Part shown: positions 1 through 7,279 of the stretch, piece by piece
How positions within the stretch are numbered: position 1 is the first letter of the stretch
How the letters are laid out: each line of letters starts with the position of its first letter
Assembly: GCA_002392915.1 (NCBI GenBank)
Contig: DGHQ01000010.1
Location: 11,218 to 75,217 of the forward strand
Source: Bacteroidales bacterium UBA3844
GTDB taxonomy: Bacteria > Bacteroidota > Bacteroidia > Bacteroidales > Paludibacteraceae
Reading direction: 5' to 3'
Length of the DNA stretch: 64,000 bases
The notes under the pieces: model-generated
What the model saw: only the letters and a program-made list of their open reading frames with translations
Told to the model about the DNA's origin: nothing
Database searches by the model: none
Translations under genes and position numbers: made by a program

Positions 1-2
1 CA

Positions 3-2516
3 AAGAGCGGAAACGGCGGTGGAAGCTACTCTTACATCGGTATCTATGGTTGGACTAAGAATCCGTTGATCGAGTACTATATTGTGGACGACTCATTTAC
101 TCCTAATGGTGGAGGTATGTTCTGGAACGCAAACAACAAGGGTACATACACTGTGGATGGCGTGACTTACACTTTGAAGGTTGGTCAGAGAAACAACGCT
201 CCTTCAATTGAGGGTAACACTAACTTCCAGCAGATCTTTGCTGTCCGTTCTTCTTACCAGACTTGCGGTACTATCAATGTGACTGAGCACTTCAAAAACT
301 GGGAAAAACTTGGTGTGAGACTTGGTGGAATCTACGACTGTAAGATTCTTTGTGAGGTAGGCGGTGGATCTGGATCTATCGAGTACACTTGCGCAAGTAT
401 GTCGTGGAAGGGACAGAAGAGTTCACTTGGTGATTTGAGCTGCAGCGAAGGTGGAAGCCAGGGCGGCGGTGAGCAACAGCAAGGTGGTGTCTCTACTGTA
501 GAGCAGAAACCATACAAAGACGCTATCAAAATTCCTGGTAAATTGGAAGGTGAGCACTACGACATAGGCGGAAACGGCAATGCTTATAATGATACCGATG
601 ATCAAAATGAGGGAGACGCAAAATTCCGTACAGACGAAGGTGTTGATATCGTGAAGGGTGGAACAGGTATGGCTATCGGTTACACAACTTCAAGCGAGTG
701 GTTGGAGTATACAATTGATGTGGAGAAAACATTCAAATATGATTTGACAGCCAACGCATCTAATGGAGGCGGCGACATCAATTTCGACGTATATATCGAC
801 GATAAGAAGGTGGCTTCTTTCGAAGGAAGTTCAACAGGCAGCTGGGATACTTACACAGCATTGAAGACAACAACAGATGAAATCAAGGCTGGTAAGCATA
901 TCTTGAAAGTTAAGTTTGGCAGCAACAACAACAATTTGGATTACATTGAGTTTGCTGAGGCTGATACATCTTCACACGGTGGACAAGGAGGACAAGGAGG
1001 CCATCAGGGAGGCTCTTACATTGCTCCAGGCGAATATCCTTTGAGCTACGACGTTGAAAACACAGGAGCTGCATGCGAAGATCCAGTTTCTTTGAACAAG
1101 AACAATCTTAAATCATGCAGGACATTGCCTAACCCATTTGAGTGGGCAAATGGTAATGGTAAGGTGACTGATTTCTGCGACTGGTCTTGCCGTCGTAACG
1201 AAATCAAGCGTGAGATTGAGTATTGGGAGATTGGAGAAAAGCCTAAGTTTGATAAACTTGAAGCTTCTTACTCTGGAGGAACGTTGACAGTCACAGTATA
1301 TAACGGAAGCAATAAGCTTACGTTGACAAGTAAGATTTCTGTGCCATCAGGCAACGGACCACATCCAATTGTGATTGGTATGGACGGCAACACAGGAAGT
1401 TTGAGCTCTTCTTATTTCTCTAAGTGTATTCAGGTGCCATTCACTCACTCTCAGATTGCTGAGTACAATTCAGGATTTGGCGGTGGTGGAAGAAGTCAGA
1501 ACGACCCATTCTATAAGTTGTATCCTGGAACATTCAACACAAAAGCTGACTACTGTGCATGGTCATGGGGTATCAGCCGTTTGATCGATGGTTTGGAGAT
1601 TGTTAAGGATAAGATCAAGGCTGATCTTGGACATATAGCAGTGACAGGATGTTCATACGCAGGTAAGATGGCATTGTATGCAGGTGCATTTGATGAGCGT
1701 ATCGCGTTGACAATCGCACAAGAGTCTGGTGGTGGCGGTGTCAACTCATGGCGTGTAAGTTCAGAAATCGGATCAGACGTTGAGGGTATTTCCAACACTA
1801 ACTACGACTGGTTCTTGAACAGCTTCAAGAGCAACTTCCAGTCGCAGATCGACAAGTTGCCTTACGACCATCATGAATTGATCGCAATGATTGCTCCACG
1901 TGCTTTCTTGGCATTCGGAAATCCTGATTATGTATGGTTGGGAGATGCGTCTGGTTATGCGTCATTGAAGGCTGCGGAAGAGGTTTGGAAAGCGATGGGC
2001 ATTGAGGACCGTTTCGGTTATGTGATCGAGGGTGGTCACTCTCACTGTCAGGCTTCAGGTAACCAAAACAAGGCTGCTCAGGCTTACATCAACAAATTCT
2101 TGTTCGGTGACAATTCTCAAAACACTAAAGTGCGTACTTCTACAGTAAGCAGCAACCACAGCAGCGGTAAGTTTGATTGGGGTGGACATAAGATTGAGCA
2201 TAAGGGTTGTGGCGAAACAGGTTTATATGAGACAGAGAGCAATTTGGATGAGAACAACGGTTACTATTTGTCGCAGAACAGACCAAACCCTACAAACGGT
2301 GAGACAATGATCGACTTCACTATTGCGGATAATTCATTTGTGACTATCGACCTTTACAACAGTTTAGGAGTTAAGGTTAAGGGTATCGTTTCCGACGAGT
2401 ATTCAGCAGGAAGTCATACTGTGACATTCTCTGTAGGCAACTTGCCACAAGGATTCTATTTCTATGTCATGAATGCCAACGGTTATGTTGACAGCAAGAC
2501 TATGATAGTAAAATAA
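3..2516 (+). CDS. Secreted xylanase (GH11)-CBM6-glucuronoyl esterase (CE15) fusion, 5' end outside window
   Basis: Partial: the frame is open to the window edge, and the residues before the first possible internal start (TTG at 66) already read as GH11 core (YGWTKNPLIEYYIVD), so the true start lies upstream. Numbering from the TTG: GH11 to about residue 115, with nucleophile Glu3 (EYYIVD) and probable acid/base Glu97 (LCEVGGGSGS); CBM6-like xylan-binding module about 149-300; Gly/Gln/His-rich linker; CE15 glucuronoyl esterase about 320-680, with the Ser530 elbow (GCSYAGK), Glu553 (QESGGGG) and His658 (GGHSHC); T9SS type A sorting domain about 734-816. GH11 cuts the xylan backbone, and CE15 cleaves the ester between glucuronoxylan and lignin, so one secreted protein could both cut xylan and detach it from lignin. 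Family assignment is from recognised motifs; the substrate is inferred. Confidence 0.9.
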   Translation, partial: KSGNGGGSYSYIGIYGWTKNPLIEYYIVDDSFTPNGGGMFWNANNKGTYTVDGVTYTLKVGQRNNAPSIEGNTNFQQIFAVRSSYQTCGTINVTEHFKNWEKLGVRLGGIYDCKILCEVGGGSGSIEYTCASMSWKGQKSSLGDLSCSEGGSQGGGEQQQGGVSTVEQKPYKDAIKIPGKLEGEHYDIGGNGNAYNDTDDQNEGDAKFRTDEGVDIVKGGTGMAIGYTTSSEWLEYTIDVEKTFKYDLTANASNGGGDINFDVYIDDKKVASFEGSSTGSWDTYTALKTTTDEIKAGKHILKVKFGSNNNNLDYIEFAEADTSSHGGQGGQGGHQGGSYIAPGEYPLSYDVENTGAACEDPVSLNKNNLKSCRTLPNPFEWANGNGKVTDFCDWSCRRNEIKREIEYWEIGEKPKFDKLEASYSGGTLTVTVYNGSNKLTLTSKISVPSGNGPHPIVIGMDGNTGSLSSSYFSKCIQVPFTHSQIAEYNSGFGGGGRSQNDPFYKLYPGTFNTKADYCAWSWGISRLIDGLEIVKDKIKADLGHIAVTGCSYAGKMALYAGAFDERIALTIAQESGGGGVNSWRVSSEIGSDVEGISNTNYDWFLNSFKSNFQSQIDKLPYDHHELIAMIAPRAFLAFGNPDYVWLGDASGYASLKAAEEVWKAMGIEDRFGYVIEGGHSHCQASGNQNKAAQAYINKFLFGDNSQNTKVRTSTVSSNHSSGKFDWGGHKIEHKGCGETGLYETESNLDENNGYYLSQNRPNPTNGETMIDFTIADNSFVTIDLYNSLGVKVKGIVSDEYSAGSHTVTFSVGNLPQGFYFYVMNANGYVDSKTMIVK

Positions 2517-2541
2517 ATCATATAGTAAACTCTAATTATCG

Positions 2542-2578
2542 CGCCATTGCGGGTTTGTATCTGCAATGGCGTTTTTTT
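2542..2578 (+). terminator. Rho-independent terminator of the xylanase/esterase gene
   Basis: A perfect 9-bp stem (CGCCATTGC at 2542-2550 with GCAATGGCG at 2563-2571) with a 12-nt loop is followed by seven T residues. It starts 25 nt after the stop codon. Confidence 0.85.
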
Positions 2579-2596
2579 ATTGCTTTTTAAGAGAAA

Positions 2597-2650
2597 TTGC
2601 ACTTTGAAAGTGCAGAATTTACCACTTTTCTGCACTTTTGTAGTGCAATT
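2597..2650 (+). repeat. Copy 1 of a ~54-bp repeat flanking the AAA ATPase gene
   Basis: The block contains two palindromes, GCACTTTGAAAGTGC and TGCACTTTTGTAGTGCA, and is nearly identical to 3958-4010. It ends 4 nt before a TAATTTTG -7-like box (2654-2661) and 29 nt before the ATPase start, so here it could act as an operator region. Its reappearance just after the gene suggests either a duplicated control region or the ends of an inserted unit. Confidence 0.7.
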
Positions 2651-2679
2651 TGCTAATTTTGTAGAAAAACATTTGGATT

Positions 2680-3855
2680 ATGGATATAAATTTAGTGAAC
2701 TATATGCAAAATCAGTTGCAAAACACTCCAACTGATTTTTACAGATATATGTTTGATAAAATAGATTGGCAGCAGCGTATGTTTGGACTTGTTGGTCCAA
2801 GAGGTGTCGGTAAAACGGTTCTGTTCTTACAGTACATAAAACAGAGACAAAATGATGAATTTTTGTTTTACGTCTCTGCTGACAACACATATTTCTCCAC
2901 TCACTCGCTTGTAGAACTTGCGGATCAATTTTCTAAAGAGGGAGGTAATCATTTGTTTATAGACGAGGTGCATAAGTATGCCAACTGGTCGAGGGAACTT
3001 AAACAGATATACGACACTCATCCGGATTTGAAAGTTGCGTTCACGGGTTCTTCCGTCCTTGATATAACCAAGGGGGAGGCAGACCTCAGTCGTCGTGCCC
3101 CGATTTATACAATGCAGGGACTTTCTTTCCGTGAATACCTTGCCATGTCGCATCATATAAATGTTTCAGTTCTTCCTTTGCAGGAGATCATTGAAAATAA
3201 CCCATTTCCCATCGAAGGTGTTCCTCATCCGCTTCCACTATTTAAGGAATATTTGCGACGTGGGTACTATCCATTTGCAACTGACAATTTGTTTGATGTG
3301 AAACTTAACCAAATCATCAATTTGACCATGGAAGTGGATATTCCACAATATGCGAATATGAATGTGTCAACAGGACGGAAATTAAAGAAACTTTTGGGCA
3401 TAATCGCTATGAGTGTTCCATTCAAACCGGTTATGGATAAGATAGCAAAAATGGTAAATGTAAGTAGAAACGACTTGTCTGATTATTTCTTATATATGGA
3501 AAATTCAGGTATGATCGCCCAATTACGCGATACAACAAATGGCATTATGGGCTTGGGAAAAATAGAAAAGGTTTATTTGGACAACCCTAATTTAGCTTAT
3601 TTGCTGGGAGAGGAATCTTCAATTATCGGAAATATCCGAGAAACTTTTTTCTTTAACCAGATGCGAGTCCAGAACAAGGTGATCGTTTCGAAACAATCTG
3701 ATTTTGAGATTCAGGGAATGACGTTTGAAGTGGGTGGTAAAAATAAAGGACAGAAACAAATTTCCAGTGTAGAAAGGGGATATATTGTAAAAGATGACAT
3801 TGAATATGGTTCAGACAATATCATTCCATTATGGATGTTTGGACTGAATTATTGA
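2680..3855 (+). CDS. AAA family ATPase (AAA_14/DUF4143 type)
   Basis: A 391-residue P-loop ATPase with Walker A GPRGVGKT (residues 39-46), Walker B LFIDEVHKY (92-100, Asp95/Glu96) and a sensor-like FTGSS segment. The C-terminal half resembles the DUF4143 region found in this family, which is abundant in Bacteroidales and often present in many copies. Biochemical function is unknown for most members; some resemble archaeal-type ATPases linked to mobile DNA. The gene stands alone between unrelated genes and is bracketed by two copies of a palindromic ~54-bp repeat (2597-2650, 3958-4010), which suggests it moves or is regulated as a unit. Start chosen at the ATG at 2680, 19 nt after a TAATTTTG box. 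Confidence 0.85.
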   Translation: MDINLVNYMQNQLQNTPTDFYRYMFDKIDWQQRMFGLVGPRGVGKTVLFLQYIKQRQNDEFLFYVSADNTYFSTHSLVELADQFSKEGGNHLFIDEVHKYANWSRELKQIYDTHPDLKVAFTGSSVLDITKGEADLSRRAPIYTMQGLSFREYLAMSHHINVSVLPLQEIIENNPFPIEGVPHPLPLFKEYLRRGYYPFATDNLFDVKLNQIINLTMEVDIPQYANMNVSTGRKLKKLLGIIAMSVPFKPVMDKIAKMVNVSRNDLSDYFLYMENSGMIAQLRDTTNGIMGLGKIEKVYLDNPNLAYLLGEESSIIGNIRETFFFNQMRVQNKVIVSKQSDFEIQGMTFEVGGKNKGQKQISSVERGYIVKDDIEYGSDNIIPLWMFGLNY

Positions 3856-3857
3856 AT

Positions 3858-3892
3858 TTTGCAAATTGAAAGTTTAAGTTTCAATTTGCAAA
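3858..3892. repeat. Perfect 14-bp inverted repeat after the AAA ATPase gene
   Basis: Arms TTTGCAAATTGAAA (3858-3871) and TTTCAATTTGCAAA (3879-3892) enclose a 7-nt loop, starting 2 nt after the ATPase stop codon. The stem is AT-rich and no T-tract follows on either strand, so it is not a classical terminator; it may slow transcription or protect the mRNA 3' end. Confidence 0.6.
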
Positions 3893-3957
3893 AATGATGA
3901 TAAAATTATGGTTATCAGTTGTTTCAATGCTATGGTTGTATTTTTATGCCAGTATGT

Positions 3958-4010
3958 TTGCACTTCGAAAGTGCAAAATTTGCCACTTTTCTGCATTTCT
4001 GTAGTGCAAT
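3958..4010 (+). repeat. Copy 2 of the ~54-bp repeat flanking the AAA ATPase gene
   Basis: Same order of motifs as 2597-2650: TTGCACTTCGAAAGTGCAA, then a CCACTTTTCTGCA core, then TGTAGTGCAAT. Only a few bases differ between copies. No ATPase gene follows this copy; the next gene (4208) is unrelated. Confidence 0.7.
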
Positions 4011-4035
4011 CTTTTAATTTGCCACTCTTCCCCAC

Positions 4036-4154
4036 GTGCGAGCCGTAGGCGAGCACATAAAATTTAATAAAACCACGGAGTCACAAAATTTATAAAGAAA
4101 GGCTATTCCTTTTTATGAGGAAAAGAGGTTAGAATTCAATCAAAAAGTGGAAAA
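4036..4154 (+). repeat. Dispersed ~120-bp repeat, copy 1
   Basis: Begins with the palindrome-like GTGCGAGCCGTAGGCGAGCA and continues through ACCACGGAGTCACAAAATTT, AAGAAAGGCTATTCC and CAAAAAGTGGAAAA. The same series of blocks in the same order occurs at 44013-44132, 40 kb away, with scattered substitutions. It carries no convincing ORF. A related GCGAGC-rich core occurs in the element at 60299-60474. Confidence 0.65.
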
Positions 4155-4207
4155 TGATTTGCGATTTACATACTTCACGTTAATTATTCTTCAAAATAAA
4201 TCAGTCT

Positions 4208-5164
4208 ATGAATAGAAATGAAATCGTAAGACAATATAAATGGCTGAGAATATTACGGGTATTCCTGATAATGTTTTCTGGAATGCTGATGTTTCTGTTG
4301 GTTTATTTGGCTCTTCTTATGACAATTTTTTTATGTGTTGATTTATCCGAAAAGTTGGGGCCGAATGGAAGTTGGGTTTTTCTAATTTATGGAATATCTC
4401 TGAGTATGACGCTTGCTTATGTGTATAATATAGATGAATTAAAAAGAAGAAAATCCATTAAGAAGTTAGTATATAAGTCATCGAATATCTTGTTCCGACA
4501 TTATGAGAAGAAATGGGGAATGACGGAGCCACAAATCAAAAACTATATAGCCAAAAGAGAGGAGTTAGGCAAACGTATGGATATATACGTCTTCCCATAT
4601 ATCAGACGGTTCTGCAATCTTAATGAGGAAGGAAGAAAAGAGCAGGAGACCTTTTTGTCTGGGTATCTTAGTGAAGATGAGATAATTTTCGTCTACCGAC
4701 AGATATATTCAGATTCTTTGATGCCAGAGTTGAATAAGTATTGGCGAAAGAGACCTCTGTCGGAGAAGAAACCTTTGTTGGACCTTCTTTTCAAACTTGC
4801 GATTGTGCAGGATGGAATACGCAATGATGAGTGGAATTTGTTGATGAGTATTATGATGCAATGGGGATTCAATAAAAACTATATTGAATTTTATAAAGAC
4901 AGATATTCTCCTTTGCGTACAGAATTTGATGAATTTGAATATAGAAGATCCGTGTCGACGGAGGACCATTCAGTCTCCTACTTAAAACCATATTTCGAGA
5001 TCCTTGGTCTGGATGAGAATGCAACCGACGAGGAGATCAAACGTGCTTACCATAATCTGGCGTTACAGCATCATCCGGATCTGCCTAGAAATGCTGCAAG
5101 AATTGAGGAGTGTGAGACATTGATGGCGAAACTTAATGAAGCGTATGAGAAAATTAGAAAATAG
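4208..5164 (+). CDS. Membrane-anchored TerB-like/J-domain protein (DjlA-like)
   Basis: A 318-residue protein. Two hydrophobic segments near the N-terminus (about residues 15-40 and 50-75) should anchor it in the inner membrane. A central helical region around 190-240 (LLFKLAIVQDGIRNDEWNLL) resembles the TerB fold. The C-terminus is a J domain (about 262-318) with an intact HPD motif at 289-291. This order, membrane anchor then TerB-like then C-terminal J domain, is that of DjlA-type co-chaperones, which stimulate DnaK ATPase at the membrane. It stands alone, with repeats upstream and a convergent small-RNA locus downstream. The J-domain call is firm; the TerB call is by resemblance. Confidence 0.8.
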   Translation: MNRNEIVRQYKWLRILRVFLIMFSGMLMFLLVYLALLMTIFLCVDLSEKLGPNGSWVFLIYGISLSMTLAYVYNIDELKRRKSIKKLVYKSSNILFRHYEKKWGMTEPQIKNYIAKREELGKRMDIYVFPYIRRFCNLNEEGRKEQETFLSGYLSEDEIIFVYRQIYSDSLMPELNKYWRKRPLSEKKPLLDLLFKLAIVQDGIRNDEWNLLMSIMMQWGFNKNYIEFYKDRYSPLRTEFDEFEYRRSVSTEDHSVSYLKPYFEILGLDENATDEEIKRAYHNLALQHHPDLPRNAARIEECETLMAKLNEAYEKIRK

Positions 5165-5177
5165 GAATGATTTAAAA

Positions 5178-5259
5178 TCAAAAGAAGGGAACTTCGCAGC
5201 CCCCTCCGTTCTAATTTAACCTAAACCTTAATTATGAAAAAATCTACCTGTTTTGTTTT
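5178..5259 (-). ncRNA. Candidate small RNA A (member of a two-copy family here)
   Basis: On the minus strand a full Bacteroidota promoter (5266-5296) is followed by about 80 nt without a good ORF. It ends in a 7-bp stem with a GCGA tetraloop (plus coordinates 5187-5204; stem allows G-U pairs) and a U-rich tail (TTCTTTT). The transcript would contain TTTTTTCATAATTAAGGTT, which resembles TTTTTCATGGTATTAGATTT in the locus at 14342-14405; that locus has the same promoter spacing and a GAGA-loop terminator. Families of paralogous sRNAs are known in Bacteroides; membership in one is a guess. Plus-strand ORF 5234-5416 in the same place is AT-rich and not believable. Confidence 0.6.
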
Positions 5260-5265
5260 CTATTA

Positions 5266-5296
5266 CAAAGATAGACCTTTTTTGTTTAACTCCAAA
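5266..5296 (-). promoter_or_regulatory. Minus-strand promoter of small RNA A
   Basis: Read on the minus strand: TTTG (5293-5296), a 19-nt spacer, then TATCTTTG (5266-5273), an exact match to the Bacteroidota -33/-7 consensus. Expected start of transcription is near 5259, running leftward. Confidence 0.75.
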
Positions 5297-5632
5297 AGAA
5301 AATTAAACTTTTTTAACACTTTTTGCAATTTTTTTTGCTTCTACCCTTATGAAGGGTCAATTATTATCTTATGGCTTCTGAGTCTGATTGATTTTTATTC
5401 TTCTCATCTGATATGATTATGAAACATTTACGGCTGTTTTTCTAGTCGAATTGTAAAAATTTCTCTATATACAGTGACATTTTTAAGAAATTGGACAAAA
5501 AAAGAATCTTCATCACATGTATGTCGTTTGTTTTCGTAAATTTCTTAATTTTTCAATCTTAATTCTTAATTTTTCATAGTGCATTCCTCCGTCTGCAAAC
5601 AGAAAAAGTTATTTTTGTAAAAAAATAGAAAA
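5297..5632. other. AT-rich intergenic stretch without a gene
   Basis: No believable ORF on either strand. It holds a short hairpin (ACCCTTATGAAGGGT at 5343-5357) and, just before the next gene, a TATTTTTG box (5610-5617) that may be the -7 element for the gene at 5633, although no TTTG lies at the right distance upstream. Confidence 0.5.
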
Positions 5633-6829
5633 ATGAATTTGCTAAGAACTTTTACTATCCTGCTTTCGGCATTTTGCTTTAGTGCCATTTCAGCTCAGGA
5701 ACAAGAGAAAGAATATAATTTTGATTTTATCTGGGGTGTCGATGCGGAAACCGTCTTCGACAATCGAGAGGGAGATCAGACATATTCTCCACAACAGACT
5801 ATATTTTTCTCCAGTCTATCACCATCTTTGGGAGTGAAATTTTGGAAATCGGAAAAAGAAATAGAAAAAAACAATGGCATAAAGGAAAAAAGAAGTTTTG
5901 ACTTCCATAAACTCGTGGCTGGAACTCACTACCTTCAGCCGATAGGTATCGGATACAAAGAAAATAAGTTTGTCCCTACAGCTTATTATACATTTTCGCA
6001 CATGGTAATTAAAGAAGAGAAAAGAGACTCTTCCATAATTAGAATAGATGGAAAGACCTCATCTGAATTCAAAGTCTGGAGAGTATCGTTTGGTATGATT
6101 CCACGTCGACTCATGTTCCAGCGTCTTCCTGAAATATTATGGAGTGATTCTATGGATTATTATAATCCTAATATTCGTGGAATCCTTCTGCAATGTACGA
6201 AAAACAATTTGGTTTTCCATGAAATATCGCTTGATTGGCGTAGTCTGCAGAGTGCGGAGCAGAGAGAGGCTTTCAATGTGAACTATAATTTTGTGAAAAG
6301 ATTCCGAAGCGGTCTGCCTTCAACTATAGATCCATTTTTCATTGGAGGTAATGCCCAGCTCAATCATCTTGCAAAAAGAAATCCGGCTCCAGAAGGAGAG
6401 GGCGTGAATGATGATATGTTTGCCTATCCTTATGTCGGATTGGATTTTGGCGAAAAAATTTTTGATGTGTTTTGTATAAAAGCAGGTTATGCTGTAAGTT
6501 TCGACAGATGCAGAGCGATTGGCGATTGGGAAGTAGACGGAGGACTTCTTGCTGAATTACATCTGCTATGGAAAAAGATAGGGATAAAAGAGACATTATA
6601 TGCCGGAAACAAACAATTCCCTCTTTATCCTATGTATGGCTCTTTGCTAAATATGGGAGATCCGCATTATCAGTCGAGCGTGTATGCCAAGACATCAATT
6701 TATTCACCAATTGTGAATAATAAGCATGTCTCTTTTGGCGCATATCTCGATTTCCATACCACAAAAGAGGGCACATCATGCTACCAAAGAGTGGTGTTGA
6801 ATGTGAATTTGGGCAATGTTGATAATTAA
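5633..6829 (+). CDS. Secreted protein of unknown function, possibly an outer-membrane beta-barrel
   Basis: A 398-residue protein with a clear Sec signal peptide (MNLLRTFTILLSAFCFSAISA, cut before QEQ). The mature part is rich in aromatic residues and in alternating hydrophobic/polar strands (for example YVGLDFGEKIFDVFCIKAGYAVSF and YAKTSIYSPIVNNKHVSFGAYLDF), as expected of a beta-barrel or other beta-rich envelope protein. I do not recognise the family. It stands alone between the sRNA A region and a second candidate sRNA and has no T9SS domain. Start is the ATG directly before the signal peptide. Confidence 0.75.
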   Translation: MNLLRTFTILLSAFCFSAISAQEQEKEYNFDFIWGVDAETVFDNREGDQTYSPQQTIFFSSLSPSLGVKFWKSEKEIEKNNGIKEKRSFDFHKLVAGTHYLQPIGIGYKENKFVPTAYYTFSHMVIKEEKRDSSIIRIDGKTSSEFKVWRVSFGMIPRRLMFQRLPEILWSDSMDYYNPNIRGILLQCTKNNLVFHEISLDWRSLQSAEQREAFNVNYNFVKRFRSGLPSTIDPFFIGGNAQLNHLAKRNPAPEGEGVNDDMFAYPYVGLDFGEKIFDVFCIKAGYAVSFDRCRAIGDWEVDGGLLAELHLLWKKIGIKETLYAGNKQFPLYPMYGSLLNMGDPHYQSSVYAKTSIYSPIVNNKHVSFGAYLDFHTTKEGTSCYQRVVLNVNLGNVDN

Positions 6830-6831
6830 TT

Positions 6832-6862
6832 TTTGCAATATATGAAAAGAATTATATCTTTG
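6832..6862 (+). promoter_or_regulatory. Promoter of a probable orphan small RNA
   Basis: TTTG (6832-6835), a 19-nt spacer, then TATCTTTG (6855-6862), an exact match to the Bacteroidota consensus, starting 3 nt after the stop codon of the upstream gene. A start near 6869 is expected. No coding gene follows before the terminator at 6951-6988. Confidence 0.75.
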
Positions 6863-6868
6863 TATTGG

Positions 6869-6988
6869 ATTTAAATATTTTCATACTATTTCATAAAATA
6901 GAGGCTTTTACAAAACAAGCTATATTTTTGATAAGTGATTTACTAATGGCGAGGCAACCTTGTGATAAGGCAGCCTCTCTTTTTTTTA
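6869..6988 (+). ncRNA. Candidate small RNA of about 120 nt with its own terminator
   Basis: The region between the consensus promoter at 6832-6862 and a terminator at 6951-6988 has no convincing ORF; the ATG at 6865 lies at or before the expected transcript start and its frame reads through the terminator. The terminator is a GAGGC/GCCTC stem, a 2x2 internal mismatch, a CCTT/AAGG stem with a GTGAT loop, then eight or more T residues. Promoter plus terminator with nothing between them is the signature of an independent sRNA. It shows no obvious likeness to the minus-strand pair at 5178 and 14342. Confidence 0.55.
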
Positions 6989-7008
6989 TTAAGGGTTATG
7001 GATTTGTA

Positions 7009-7030
7009 GAGACGCACGGTCGTGCGTCTC
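7009..7030. repeat. GAGACG hairpin repeat, copy 1
   Basis: A perfect inverted repeat, GAGACGCACG / CGTGCGTCTC, with a 2-nt centre, preceded by TTGTA and followed at 7043 by a half-copy (GTGCGTCTCATAA). Related GAGACG...CGTCTC hairpins occur at 40951, 41964 and 55563; all are intergenic. Here no T-tract follows, so it is unlikely to terminate transcription. Confidence 0.65.
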
Positions 7031-7151
7031 ATAATATACCAATGTGCGTCTCATAAACAACATTAAACACCCCATCAGTTTGCGCATTCGCCGTCGCAAA
7101 AATGGATTGTTGATTTTTTTCCATATTTTTTTTAGAATTACTCCTGATAAA

Positions 7152-7184
7152 TTTGAATAGTTATTCTAAAAATTTATAATTTTG
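7152..7184 (+). promoter_or_regulatory. Promoter of the tandem GH5 pair
   Basis: TTTG (7152-7155), a 21-nt spacer, then TAATTTTG (7177-7184). This predicts a start near 7191 and a leader of about 90 nt before the GTG start codon at 7280. The long AT-rich leader contains a small TGTGCGTTTTTTGCACTG inverted repeat (7210-7227). Confidence 0.6.
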
Positions 7185-7279
7185 TCAAAATTTTGGATTA
7201 TTTGCCGGTCAGTGTGCGTTTTTTGCACTGAAAAACAAAAGGCATATATTATTTTAGAACGGATTAAAAAAGGACGTAA

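Noticed and set aside
5234..5416. 60-codon plus-strand ORF (MKKSTCFVFYYKD...)
   Set aside because: AT-rich low-complexity composition (Phe/Asn/Tyr runs), no family likeness, and it overlaps the minus-strand promoter and small RNA A.
6865..7056. 63-codon ORF after the secreted protein gene
   Set aside because: It reads through a strong terminator and the GAGACG hairpin; the ATG lies at or before the predicted transcript start. An sRNA is a better reading.
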